Shown here in pieces: positions 20,796-29,749 of a stretch of 43,508 bases of DNA. This DNA is from Lactobacillus kalixensis DSM 16043. Its GTDB lineage: Bacteria > Bacillota > Bacilli > Lactobacillales > Lactobacillaceae. The stretch's first letter is position 1. The number at the start of each line of letters is the position of its first letter. The notes beneath the pieces were generated by a model, which did not search any database, was not told the origin of the DNA, and saw only the letters and a program-made list of their open reading frames with translations. The stretch lies in NCBI RefSeq assembly GCF_001434335.1, contig NZ_AZFM01000016.1, positions 1-43,508 of the forward strand, written 5' to 3'. The position numbers and the translations under genes are program-made.

Positions 20796-21959
20796 ATGAA
20801 TAAAGATGAATTACTTAAAGAATATGTAGAAACTTTCGGCGAAAAGGGGCAAGACGTATTTTTCTCACCAGGTAGAATTAATGTGATCGGTGAACACACC
20901 GACTACAACGGTGGTCACGTTTTCCCAGCAGCAATCAGCTTGGGTGTCTATGGTGTCTACGGTCCACGAGATGACAAGAAGGTTCGCTTGTTCTCAGGCA
21001 ACGTCAATGGCAATATCGTAGAATTCGATATTGACGATACCACTGTTGAAAAAGGGGAACGCTTCTGGGCTAACTACTTCAAAGGGATGATCACCTACTT
21101 ACGTGAAAAATACGATAATATCGATCACGGTTTCAACTTATATATCAAAGCTAATTTACCATCAGGTTCAGGCCTTTCATCAAGTGCTGCTATCGAAATG
21201 CTTATGGGTATCATTCTCAAAGATGAATTCAAGCTTGATGTTGATCGCGTTAATTTGGCAAAAATGGGGCAAAGAACTGAAAATGAATTTGTTGGTTTAA
21301 ATTCAGGAATCATGGACCAATTTGCTTGCATTATGGGTAAAAAAGACAGTGCAATTTTCCTTGACTGCAACACTTTAGAGTATGAATACTTACCACTTGA
21401 ATTGGGCAATTACGAAATCATTATCATGGCCACTAACAAACCACACACTTTAGCTGACTCTGCTTACAATGATCGCGTTCGTGAATGTCATGATGCATTA
21501 ACCAAATTGCAAGAAAAGCTCGACATTAAGGCACTAGGTGAACTTGATAACGATACTTTCGATGAATATTCATACTTAATTAATGATAAAACAGAATTAA
21601 AGCGTGCACGTCATGCGGTAAGTGAAAATCAAAGAGCAATCCGTGCAACTAAGGCAATGAAAGATGGTGACCTTGAAAAGATCGGTCGCTTAATCAATGC
21701 TTCTCACATTTCACTTCATTATGATTACGAAGTAACTGGTAAGGAACTTGATACTTTGGCAGAAGCTTCATGGAAGCAAGACGGCGTTCTTGGCGCAAGA
21801 ATGATCGGTGGCGGTTTCGGTGGTAGCGCAATTGCGATCGTTAAGAAGGACAAGGCTGAAGAATTCAAGAAGAATGTCGGTAAGACTTACCGTGACAAGA
21901 TTGGCTATGATGCAAGCTTCTACGATGCAGAAATCGTTGATGGTAGCAAGATGATTTAG
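20796..21959 (+). CDS. galK: Galactokinase
   Basis: 387 residues. Phosphorylates galactose with ATP to galactose-1-phosphate, first Leloir kinase step. The galactokinase signature GRINVIGEHTDYNGG lies at about 27-41 and the GHMP kinase ATP loop LPSGSGLSSSAA at about 121-132; the C-terminal GGGFGG motif is near 344. First gene of galK-galT-galM, 18 bases before galT. The upstream promoter couples it to LacR and CcpA control. Confidence 0.96.
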   Translation: MNKDELLKEYVETFGEKGQDVFFSPGRINVIGEHTDYNGGHVFPAAISLGVYGVYGPRDDKKVRLFSGNVNGNIVEFDIDDTTVEKGERFWANYFKGMITYLREKYDNIDHGFNLYIKANLPSGSGLSSSAAIEMLMGIILKDEFKLDVDRVNLAKMGQRTENEFVGLNSGIMDQFACIMGKKDSAIFLDCNTLEYEYLPLELGNYEIIIMATNKPHTLADSAYNDRVRECHDALTKLQEKLDIKALGELDNDTFDEYSYLINDKTELKRARHAVSENQRAIRATKAMKDGDLEKIGRLINASHISLHYDYEVTGKELDTLAEASWKQDGVLGARMIGGGFGGSAIAIVKKDKAEEFKKNVGKTYRDKIGYDASFYDAEIVDGSKMI

Positions 21960-21977
21960 TTTTTGAAGGGCAAGATA

Positions 21978-23441
21978 ATGAGAGTAATTGAAAAATTTGC
22001 TGAGGAAGTAATCAATAGCGGCACTTATGAACCCCTTGATCGAGTTTATGTAATCAACCGCATTCGTGCATTAGTCGGAGATCATGATGAAGAAGACAAT
22101 GGCACAGAGACCGTTAAGCAATTGATTGATTTAGCCATCGCAAATGATCAAATTCCTGACGATGTAACTTCTAGAGAAGTGTTAAATGATCAATTGTACG
22201 ATTTGACAACACCAACGCCTTCAAATACTAACAGTATCTTTTGGCAGAAAATGGAGAGATCTCCAGAAAAAGCAACTGATTGGTTCTACAAATTATGCGT
22301 TAATAATAATTATGTAAAGAAAGAAGCAATTGCTAAAAATATTGCCTTTGATGGAACAAGTTCGAAAGGCCACGGCCTAGAAATTACAATTAATTTGTCA
22401 AAGCCTGAAAAAGATCCAAAGGCAATTGCCGCTGCTGCTCATGCTACCGGTAAGAAGTATCCTCAATGTGCACTTTGTCTAGAAAACGAAGGCTACCTTG
22501 GTGGCTATGGCAAGAATGCTCGTAGTAATTTAAGAATTATTCGGATGAATATTGCTGGTCGTCCATGGGGCTTCCAATATTCACCATATGCATACTTCAA
22601 TGAACACTGCATTTTCTTGGACCAAAAGCACGTCCCAATGGAAATTAACCAGCAAACTTTGATTAACTTGATTGAAATTGAAAAGATGCTGCCACAATAC
22701 TTCGTTGGTTCCAATGCGGATTTACCGATCGTCGGCGGATCAATGCTTTCTCATGAACACTATCAAGGTGGGCGCCACACATTTCCAATGATGAAGGCTA
22801 AGATTAAGAAAGAAGTTAAGTTCGACTCTTATCCTGAAGTTGAAGCTGGAATTGTGGATTGGCCAATGAGTGATTTGCGTTTAATTAGTGAAAACTCACT
22901 TGATTTAATCGATCTTGGTGCAAAAATCATTAAGTTCTGGGACCACTATTCAGATCCTGAACGCCAAATTAATGCTTATGAAGGTTCAACTCGTCACCAC
23001 ACGGTAACTCCAATCATGCACCGCGAAGGCAAGAAGTTCGTTCTTGATCTGGTTTTGCGTGATAACAACACTAGTGACAAGTATCCACTTGGAATTTTCC
23101 ACCCACACAAGAAGTTGTGGCACATTAAGAAGGAAAATATCGGCTTAATTGAAGTTATGGGTCGTGCAATTCTGCCAGGTCGTCTTAAGAGCGAACTTGA
23201 AGAAGTGAAGAAGTACTGGCTTGATCAAGATAATGAAGTGGTTGATAGTCATAAAGAATGGGCTGATGAAATCAAGGCTAGTCAGAAGATTACCGCTGAA
23301 AATGTTGAAGCGGTAATGCAACAAGCTTTAGTCGAAATATTCGAACAAGTTTTGCAAGATGCCGGGGTTTTCAAGAATGATGCAGATGGCGAAAAAGGTT
23401 GGAACAAGTTTATCGATTCATTGCTAGAAAACGTGGATTAA
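21978..23441 (+). CDS. galT: UTP-hexose-1-phosphate/UDP-glucose-hexose-1-phosphate uridylyltransferase, class II
   Basis: 487 residues from the ATG at 21978 (AAGGG upstream; a TTG 15 bases earlier is in frame but overlaps that site). It exchanges UMP between UDP-glucose and galactose-1-phosphate. The long form without close similarity to E. coli GalT is typical of Firmicutes. The nucleotide-transferring histidine region is seen in NEHCIFLDQKHVPM and SHEHYQGG. It ends one base before galM. Confidence 0.94.
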   Translation: MRVIEKFAEEVINSGTYEPLDRVYVINRIRALVGDHDEEDNGTETVKQLIDLAIANDQIPDDVTSREVLNDQLYDLTTPTPSNTNSIFWQKMERSPEKATDWFYKLCVNNNYVKKEAIAKNIAFDGTSSKGHGLEITINLSKPEKDPKAIAAAAHATGKKYPQCALCLENEGYLGGYGKNARSNLRIIRMNIAGRPWGFQYSPYAYFNEHCIFLDQKHVPMEINQQTLINLIEIEKMLPQYFVGSNADLPIVGGSMLSHEHYQGGRHTFPMMKAKIKKEVKFDSYPEVEAGIVDWPMSDLRLISENSLDLIDLGAKIIKFWDHYSDPERQINAYEGSTRHHTVTPIMHREGKKFVLDLVLRDNNTSDKYPLGIFHPHKKLWHIKKENIGLIEVMGRAILPGRLKSELEEVKKYWLDQDNEVVDSHKEWADEIKASQKITAENVEAVMQQALVEIFEQVLQDAGVFKNDADGEKGWNKFIDSLLENVD

Positions 23442-23442
23442 A

Positions 23443-24426
23443 ATGAAGACAAACTTTGAAAAATATGGTCGTAAAGACGACAAAGATTTGTGCGAGATTA
23501 CACTTGAAAATGATGCCGGTATGACCGTTAAAGTATTAAACTATGGAGCCACCTTGGAGAAAGTTCTACTGGATGGTAAAAACATGGTTCTGTCATTAAA
23601 AACGCCAGAAGATTATTCTAAGCAGCGTAACTTCTTAGGTGGAACTGTCGGCAGAATTGCTGGTCGTGTTCGCCGCGGCCAATGGAAGCATGGGAACGAA
23701 ATTCATCAATTGCCTTTGAATGATGGTGAAAATCACATTCATGGTGGTGTTGGAACTGACATGCAGGTATGGGATTTTAGACCATTTTGCGGTAAAACTG
23801 CTAGAGTTGATTTAACCTTGTTTGATCCAGATGGTCATAATGGTTATCCTGGCAATCTTAGGCTTCACGTTCGCTATGAACTAGATAATGACAATATTTT
23901 GCATTACAGACTTGATGCAACTAGTGATCAATTGACTATTTTTAACCCGGTTAACCATACTTACTTTAATCTGGGTGAGCGCGCAGAAAATTTGACTTTA
24001 CAAATGAATGCGGATTATTATTTGCCAGTTGATCAAGAAGGATTGCCTAATCGCGGAATAGCAGAAGTTGCTGGGACTGCTTTTGACTTTAGAAAGAATA
24101 AGCGAATCGGAGATAGCTTGCATAGTGAAGATGAACAGATTAAGTTAAGAAATGGGTTAGATCATCCGTTTATCCTAAACGGAAATAATCCTGCAGCAGT
24201 CCTGAGTTCAGAAGATCATAAGCTGACAGTTATAACAAATGCGCCAGCTTTGGTTCTTTATGCAGGAAATCACTTTGATCATACTGGTGTCGCAAATAAT
24301 ATTGGTCAGTATGATGGAATAACTTTTGAAGCACAATGTCCACCAACTGAAGGCAATGACTTAGGACAGATTACGTTACTACCGTTTGAGAAGTTCGAGC
24401 GAGTAGTTGATTGGAAATTTGAATAA
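23443..24426 (+). CDS. galM: Aldose 1-epimerase (galactose mutarotase)
   Basis: 327 residues. Interconverts beta- and alpha-galactose so that sugar released by beta-galactosidase can enter galactokinase. Key residues: GGTVGRIAGR at 66-75, the ENHIHGG histidines (His98, His100) and His172 in NHTYFNL; the TFEAQ motif with the catalytic Glu lies near residue 299. Starts one base after the galT stop without a good ribosome site, so it is coupled to galT. Its last 24 bases are duplicated at 25481-25504. Confidence 0.94.
   Translation: MKTNFEKYGRKDDKDLCEITLENDAGMTVKVLNYGATLEKVLLDGKNMVLSLKTPEDYSKQRNFLGGTVGRIAGRVRRGQWKHGNEIHQLPLNDGENHIHGGVGTDMQVWDFRPFCGKTARVDLTLFDPDGHNGYPGNLRLHVRYELDNDNILHYRLDATSDQLTIFNPVNHTYFNLGERAENLTLQMNADYYLPVDQEGLPNRGIAEVAGTAFDFRKNKRIGDSLHSEDEQIKLRNGLDHPFILNGNNPAAVLSSEDHKLTVITNAPALVLYAGNHFDHTGVANNIGQYDGITFEAQCPPTEGNDLGQITLLPFEKFERVVDWKFE
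24403..24426 (+). repeat. 24-bp direct repeat, galM copy
   Basis: The final seven codons and stop of galM, identical to 25481-25504. The two copies bracket 1,054 bases holding a terminator, a promoter, a leader hairpin and a broken HAD gene. Confidence 0.9.
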
Positions 24427-24432
24427 TAAATT

Positions 24433-24463
24433 AAAAGCCGCGATCGTTCTCGCGGCTTTTTTT
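24433..24463 (+). terminator. Strong intrinsic terminator after galM
   Basis: A perfect 11-bp GC-rich stem (24433-24443 with 24450-24460) and T run. Confidence 0.9.
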
Positions 24464-24497
24464 GTTCCATAGCTTTGATTATTTGCAGGCATTATCT

Positions 24498-24527
24498 TTG
24501 ACTCCGCTTTCAATAAAAGAATATAAT
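24498..24527 (+). promoter_or_regulatory. Promoter upstream of the HAD pseudogene
   Basis: TTGACT (24498-24503) and TATAAT (24522-24527) with 18-bp spacing. Transcription would start near 24534, leaving a leader of about 140 bases before the gene. Confidence 0.6.
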
Positions 24528-24616
24528 TTAGTTGAACATTAATATATACCTATCATTGATTCATATAAGACCGCTAGAAAATTGATGATATGAAAAACAG
24601 GATTATTTTAAAAATT

Positions 24617-24657
24617 GTGCCCAGCTACCCATCAGAGGGTAGTAGGCACTTTTTTTA
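24617..24657 (+). terminator. Leader hairpin with T run before the HAD gene (possible attenuator)
   Basis: Two stacked stems, GTGCC (24617-24621) with GGCAC (24645-24649) and CTACCC (24625-24630) with GGGTAG (24637-24642), are followed by eight T. It lies inside the predicted leader, just before the GGGGG ribosome site and ATG at 24676, so it could be an attenuator; it may equally end a short RNA. I recognise no known riboswitch in the 80 bases before it. Confidence 0.55.
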
Positions 24658-24675
24658 TTAAAGGGGGTAGATTAA

Positions 24676-25475
24676 ATGCCTGTTCGAATAATTTTTACCG
24701 ATATTGATGGAACGTTAATTAATTCTGATCTAAAGGTAACCTTAAACACTCGTAAGGCAATACTTGGACAAGTTGTAAAGGGGAATGCCTTTGTTCCGGT
24801 GTCTGCTAGAATGCCGCAAGCGATTAAAACCGCAGCTGGTCAAATCGCAAAAATCTGTCCAATGGTAGCTTATAATGGGGCGCTAGTTTTGAATGAAGCT
24901 GGAAAAACAATTAGTTCAACACGCATTAATACTAATGAAGTAGTCAATTTATGTCATGACGTTGATAAAAAAGATGCTTTTGTCTGGAATGTATATAGCA
25001 ATAACAATTGGTACTGTAAAGATAGAAAGAGCAAATATATTGTCAATGAAGAAAAATTGTTGAAGTAGATGCTATAGAGACTAATTTAGAAAAAATATCT
25101 AAACTAGCCGGTGTACATAAAGTCTTAATTATCGGTGACTGCCAAGAGCTGGATCGATTAAGTCTTGAATTAGCCTCAATATATCGTGATCTGAGCTTTG
25201 TAAAATCATCACCACATTTATTAGAAGTAATGAAAAAGAATGTTTCAAAAAGTTGGGGAGTTAAAAAAATCGCCGCTTACTACCAAGTTAAATTAAAGGA
25301 TTGCATTGCATTCGGTGACAATTACAATGACGCCGAGATGTTAGAAGAAGTAGGTCACCCATTTTTGATGGGCAATGCCCCAGCTGATATGAAGAATCGC
25401 TTCACCACAACTCTAGATAATGATCATGACGGAATCGTTGCGGTTCTTAATCAAGATTGGGAAAATAGGTATTAG
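24676..25475 (+). pseudogene. Cof-type HAD phosphatase gene, frameshifted
   Basis: The first frame gives 130 residues with motif I DIDGTL and stops at 25068. The rest of the protein continues in the +1 frame from about 25056 to 25475 and carries motif IV GDNYNDAEM. Adding one A to the five-A run at 25052-25056 would join both into a full protein of about 266 residues, the normal size for Cof/YidA sugar-phosphate phosphatases. Everything else looks intact, so the break is recent or a sequencing error. The segment sits between two copies of the galM tail. An intact relative lies at 40457-41272. Confidence 0.85.
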
Positions 25476-25480
25476 GATCT

Positions 25481-25504
25481 GTAGTTGATTGGAAATTTGA
25501 ATAA
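25481..25504 (+). repeat. 24-bp direct repeat, second copy of the galM tail
   Basis: Identical to 24403-24426 and not part of an intact gene here. Read in the galM frame it still encodes the last seven galM residues and stop. The terminator beyond it may be the ancestral galM terminator. Confidence 0.9.
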
Positions 25505-25506
25505 AA

Positions 25507-25534
25507 GAAAAATCGCCGTTTGGCGATTTTTTTT
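25507..25534. terminator. Intrinsic terminator between the HAD gene and pepO
   Basis: A perfect 10-bp stem (25508-25517 with 25522-25531) with 4-base loop, flanked by A and T runs; it may serve both converging transcripts. Confidence 0.8.
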
Positions 25535-25549
25535 GCATATATTCAATTT

Positions 25550-27490
25550 CTACCAAATAATAACGCGCTTATCAGGATCAAGCCACATTCCGTCAGTTGG
25601 CTTAACATTAAACGCCTTGTAAAATTCTTCTTGACATTGAGCTTGAACATTTACACGTTCAGGACCTGGGGCGTGAACATCAAAAGCTAAAACTGTTTTG
25701 ATAATTTCAGGTGTTTCTTTACTTGCCCAAATTCGTGCATAGTTTTTGAACAAGTCTTGCATATCACCATTTTCACCCTTGTTTGCTTCAACAGCCGCAG
25801 TAACACCACCTTGATCAGCAATGTTTTCACTAACTGTTTGCTTACCGTTCAACTTAACTGGCCCATAAACAATGCCGTCGAATAATTCGGCTTCTTGCTT
25901 AATTCTCTTCTTGAATTCGGCATAATCTTGCTTGGTCCACCAATTCTTCATATTACCGAATTCATCATAGTTAGCACCGTTGTTGTCAAAAGCGTGCGAA
26001 ATTTCGTGAGCGATAACAACACCAATCCCACCATAGTTAGATGAGCGATCTTGATCAACACTGTAGAACGGTTTTTGTAAAATTGCGGCAGGGAAGGTGA
26101 TATCGTTTCTTTGTGGATCGTAGCAGGCATTAATCAAATTACCTGGCATTGCCCATTCGCCGCGATCAACTGGCTTAAATAATTTTGCAAATTCATATTG
26201 TACAGCAATTGCTTTTTGAGCAGCGAGGTTGACATATAAACTTGTGTCTTCATTAAACTTTATTAAGTCATAAATATGATCAGCTTTTTCGGGATAGCCA
26301 ATCTTCAAAATAAGTGCATTTAATTTTGTAATAGCCTTCTTTTTAGTTTCTTCAGATAACCAATCATTGGACTTAATCCGCTTTTCATAAACTGCGATCA
26401 TCTTTCTGATCATGTCTTCAACGTCAGCTTTAGCAGTTTCACCAAAGTAGGTCTTACCATAGTAAATTCCAACTATTTCTGACATAGCCTGGTTAGCAAT
26501 TAAATATGCAGACCTTTCTTGAGAAGGGAGTTCTTTTTGACCATATAAAGCTTGTATGAACGGGAAGGCAGCTTCACGGAATTCCTGTGACAAGTAACCA
26601 GCGTTAGCGTTAATAAAGTTTGTAATAATCCAAGCTTTAATTTCGCCAAAGTTATCTTCATTAAATAAATCTATAAAATTATCTAAGAAGCGTGGTTCGT
26701 AAACAATTACACGTTCAGGTTTCTTTTCAAAACTCTTGTCAAAGAATTGGTCAAAATCAACAGTTTTAGTCTTTTCTTCAAAGTCTGAAATTGCGACAGG
26801 GTTGTACAAAGCAACATCATCAGCACGCTCTTCAGCCGATTTAGCAACTTTAACAATTTTAGCGTCAAAGTTGATAGCGTCGATGGCGTATTTTTCAGCT
26901 TGATCTTGTTCAAGACCAGCTTTAGTTAATAAATCGATACTTTGCTCTTTCCAAATGTCTAATAACTTTTCAGCGCCATCGTTCTGGTATGAAGTAGTAT
27001 CTGGCAAGATAAGATCAGGACGGTCAAAGTGGAGCACATTTACTTTGGTATTTTTTCGATCTGCTTCAACGAAGAAATTGAATGGGAGAGTAAAGCGTAG
27101 ATATAAAAATGGAAGCTTCCAATTTAACTCATTTAAATCCTTCAAGGCTGTTAGAATACTTAAATCATCTTTAATTGGGTTTGCGCCATCCGAATTTCTT
27201 TTATCAAAATCTCTGGCTAATCGATAAATTGCAACTGCTTTATCAAAGTTAGGAATATCTGGCAATTGCTCTTTATTATCAGCAAAATTAGCTAAGTCGC
27301 GCATCAAATCTTTTTCGATTTTAATATCAATATCTGAGAAAACACTGATTGCAGGACGATCAGCCGGAATTTTTGATTTTAGGATCCAATCTGAGTTGAC
27401 TGCTAAATAAAGATTATCTTGAATACGAGCATTTGGATCGGCTTTAGTAATATCACCAATGCCACCACGTACTTTTTTAACTTGGTTCAT
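25550..27490 (-). CDS. pepO: Endopeptidase PepO (M13, neprilysin family)
   Basis: 646 residues, the usual PepO length. A zinc endopeptidase that cuts oligopeptides internally; no signal peptide, so cytoplasmic. The zinc site HEISH is at 495-499 and the third ligand is in ENIADQGG (Glu555). AGAAAGG precedes the ATG. It stands alone. With the M42 peptidase at 9533 it belongs to the peptide-use repertoire of lactobacilli. Confidence 0.94.
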   Translation of the reverse strand: MNQVKKVRGGIGDITKADPNARIQDNLYLAVNSDWILKSKIPADRPAISVFSDIDIKIEKDLMRDLANFADNKEQLPDIPNFDKAVAIYRLARDFDKRNSDGANPIKDDLSILTALKDLNELNWKLPFLYLRFTLPFNFFVEADRKNTKVNVLHFDRPDLILPDTTSYQNDGAEKLLDIWKEQSIDLLTKAGLEQDQAEKYAIDAINFDAKIVKVAKSAEERADDVALYNPVAISDFEEKTKTVDFDQFFDKSFEKKPERVIVYEPRFLDNFIDLFNEDNFGEIKAWIITNFINANAGYLSQEFREAAFPFIQALYGQKELPSQERSAYLIANQAMSEIVGIYYGKTYFGETAKADVEDMIRKMIAVYEKRIKSNDWLSEETKKKAITKLNALILKIGYPEKADHIYDLIKFNEDTSLYVNLAAQKAIAVQYEFAKLFKPVDRGEWAMPGNLINACYDPQRNDITFPAAILQKPFYSVDQDRSSNYGGIGVVIAHEISHAFDNNGANYDEFGNMKNWWTKQDYAEFKKRIKQEAELFDGIVYGPVKLNGKQTVSENIADQGGVTAAVEANKGENGDMQDLFKNYARIWASKETPEIIKTVLAFDVHAPGPERVNVQAQCQEEFYKAFNVKPTDGMWLDPDKRVIIW

Positions 27491-27671
27491 AAATTATGCC
27501 TTTCTGTCTATTAAAATCCGTCAATGAAATTATACTATTGTTAAAAATATGAGTAAATGACTAAGTTGGAAATATTATTTAAAGCAAAATCATAGCAAGT
27601 CATCTAACTTTTTTGCCCAACGTGCTTCTGATATAATGAAAACGTGTTCAACATAGAAAAAGAGGATAAAA

Positions 27672-29126
27672 ATGAAATACAAGAAAATTTTGATGATTTC
27701 GGCTACTTCTTTATTGCTTCTTACCCCAATAGTAGGCTTAAGTAACAATGTTTCAGCTGCAACTAGTTATGTAGTGAAGAAAAGCATGAAGGGTAAACTA
27801 ACACTCAACCATAATTCATATGTTTATACAAAAACCGGTAAGCGTACTGGTCAGCTTCTGCGTGAAGGCGCATCAGTTAAGTATGTAGGTAAGCCTACTG
27901 TCAACAATGATGCAGATAACCTTTATTTTTATCAAAAATACTCAACCAGTGATAAACTCCAATTAAAGACGATCCGTATTAAAGGCAATAACTACTTCCA
28001 AATTGGTAAAAACCAATATATTAAGACAGCAAACGTCGATACAATTGATGGAAGCAGTCTATTTGTTAAACAAACAACTGTTGTTGTGAAGAGAAAAACG
28101 CAACAATTGTTCATGGCTTCTAAGAACCGAGCTTTAACTACTGGTAAATTTTATCAAAAAAGTACTAAATTAACGGTGGATCAATTAGGTGGCATGGATG
28201 TGCTGGCCAACAGTTTTCCATCTGCCTACCATATTAAAGGAACTGACTACTATATTTGGGCAAAAGATGTAACTCCAAGACAAAATATTGCTGATATCAA
28301 TTATTGTGAACGCAATCAAATGATCGTTCAAACAAATAAGAATAGTATTCCAACTTATTCGTTTGATGGTGAAGAGTCCACTCCAAGTAATTATGCTTGG
28401 GGTGATAAAACAGATTTAAGTGTTAATGGTGCGATGTACTTATATAATGATAAGACACAAAAGAGTGAATTATATTATCACTTGACTGATCACTATCAAA
28501 AGATGGCTAATTTGAAGACTTCACCTGGTTTTCCTGAGGTAATTAAAATAAATACTGTTAACGTTGGAGATAGCTTTGTAAAGGCAAGCGACGTTGATTT
28601 TGCAGGTGGTGAAAGATTAAAACCAATCAACACTGCAGACGAAGCAGAAAACAATAATAAGATTGCACTTACCGAATTGGAAGAAGCAGATTTGAAAGAT
28701 TTAATCAATAAAGCAGCTACAGTCCAGGATTCGGTTAAATATAAGTTGTCCAGTTTTAACAAGAGATTTAATTATGATCAAGCAGTCAAGCTTGCACAAA
28801 CAGAAACAAATTCGCGTAAGTTAATGTCTACTGCTGAAGCAAAATACTTAATCTGGAATCTTAAGACTTATGAAAATGAACTCGATGGTGCCAAAGTTAA
28901 GGTAAACAACATAAATAAGTTGACTTCAAACGAAAAGTTGGCAATTAATCTGCTCGTAATTAATGTATATTCGAAGTACACTGATACAGAGAGTCTGTAT
29001 GGTAGTGCTAGATTTGAAAAGGGTAATGATAATAGCTTTACCTTGACTATCACAAATACACTTGAAAATAATAAAATCATTTCTTCAGAAACAATGAAGA
29101 CCAGTGATTTTGCCGAAAATAGATAA
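27672..29126 (+). CDS. Secreted SLAP-like surface protein
   Basis: 484 residues. A signal peptide is clear: MKYKKI basic start, a hydrophobic core and cleavage after about residue 29-30 (NNVSAA). The rest begins with a SLAP-type repeat at about 34-127 (VYTKTGKR turn, later YFQIGKNQYIKTANV) and further, more divergent repeats at about 131-330. SLAP domains bind the cell wall, often teichoic acids, without covalent anchoring. There is no LPXTG motif. The last 130 residues are helix-rich and of unknown role. Promoter features were not clear. A perfect terminator follows the stop codon. Confidence 0.75.
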   Translation: MKYKKILMISATSLLLLTPIVGLSNNVSAATSYVVKKSMKGKLTLNHNSYVYTKTGKRTGQLLREGASVKYVGKPTVNNDADNLYFYQKYSTSDKLQLKTIRIKGNNYFQIGKNQYIKTANVDTIDGSSLFVKQTTVVVKRKTQQLFMASKNRALTTGKFYQKSTKLTVDQLGGMDVLANSFPSAYHIKGTDYYIWAKDVTPRQNIADINYCERNQMIVQTNKNSIPTYSFDGEESTPSNYAWGDKTDLSVNGAMYLYNDKTQKSELYYHLTDHYQKMANLKTSPGFPEVIKINTVNVGDSFVKASDVDFAGGERLKPINTADEAENNNKIALTELEEADLKDLINKAATVQDSVKYKLSSFNKRFNYDQAVKLAQTETNSRKLMSTAEAKYLIWNLKTYENELDGAKVKVNNINKLTSNEKLAINLLVINVYSKYTDTESLYGSARFEKGNDNSFTLTITNTLENNKIISSETMKTSDFAENR

Positions 29127-29163
29127 AAAAACGTGATGCATTTTAGAAGCGCATCACGTTTTT
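29127..29163. terminator. Bidirectional terminator
   Basis: A perfect 13-bp stem (29127-29139 with 29151-29163) lies between the converging surface-protein and DUF4811 genes. Confidence 0.85.
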
Positions 29164-29167
29164 CAAT

Positions 29168-29749
29168 TTATTTATTCATTTCTGCTTTTCTTTGCTGTTG
29201 CATTCGTTTCATCATTGCAGCTTGCTTAGCCATTTTCTTCTGAAGTGCCTTAGCTTCTTTGATTGACAAAACTTTCCAATTCTTTGGCACATTAAAGGTA
29301 TATTCACGATGTTTCAATTCATTATTGTGACCAAACCAGCCGAACAAAAAGTGATCAAATTCATTACTGAATACATAACGTTCAGTACTAATCTTTACTG
29401 AAGCTTTAGTAGCAGTTTTAACACTAGTATGAGATTTATCAGTCTTGATAGGCGTTGGCTTTTTGGCAGCGTTATTTGTCTTATATAAGTAAATCTTTTC
29501 TGTACCATTTCCAAGAGGCTGATATAGAAGAACGGGGAATTGTGGAGCGGCAGAAGAAACAAGATTTTTTCTTACCGTTGTCGTCTCAGTTTTCATCCCA
29601 AAATGATTGTAATCATGAGCAACTATTCCAGCTACACTTAGTGAAGCGATGATTAATGAAATGAGGGCAAGAGGTCTGTGGCCTTTTTTAGGGATAACAT
29701 TGAAGTAAATGAAGGCAATAACAGCCAAAATTAATATAATTAAAATCAT
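29168..29749 (-). CDS. DUF4811 family membrane protein
   Basis: 193 residues. Two N-terminal hydrophobic segments (about 2-18 and 27-44) are followed by an extracytoplasmic or soluble domain and a Lys/Met/Gln-rich coiled tail. I recognise it as the DUF4811 type found beside MFS exporters in lactobacilli; function unknown. Its ATG overlaps the exporter stop by one base (TAATG), so the two are coupled. It may stabilise or assist the exporter. Confidence 0.75.
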   Translation of the reverse strand: MILIILILAVIAFIYFNVIPKKGHRPLALISLIIASLSVAGIVAHDYNHFGMKTETTTVRKNLVSSAAPQFPVLLYQPLGNGTEKIYLYKTNNAAKKPTPIKTDKSHTSVKTATKASVKISTERYVFSNEFDHFLFGWFGHNNELKHREYTFNVPKNWKVLSIKEAKALQKKMAKQAAMMKRMQQQRKAEMNK

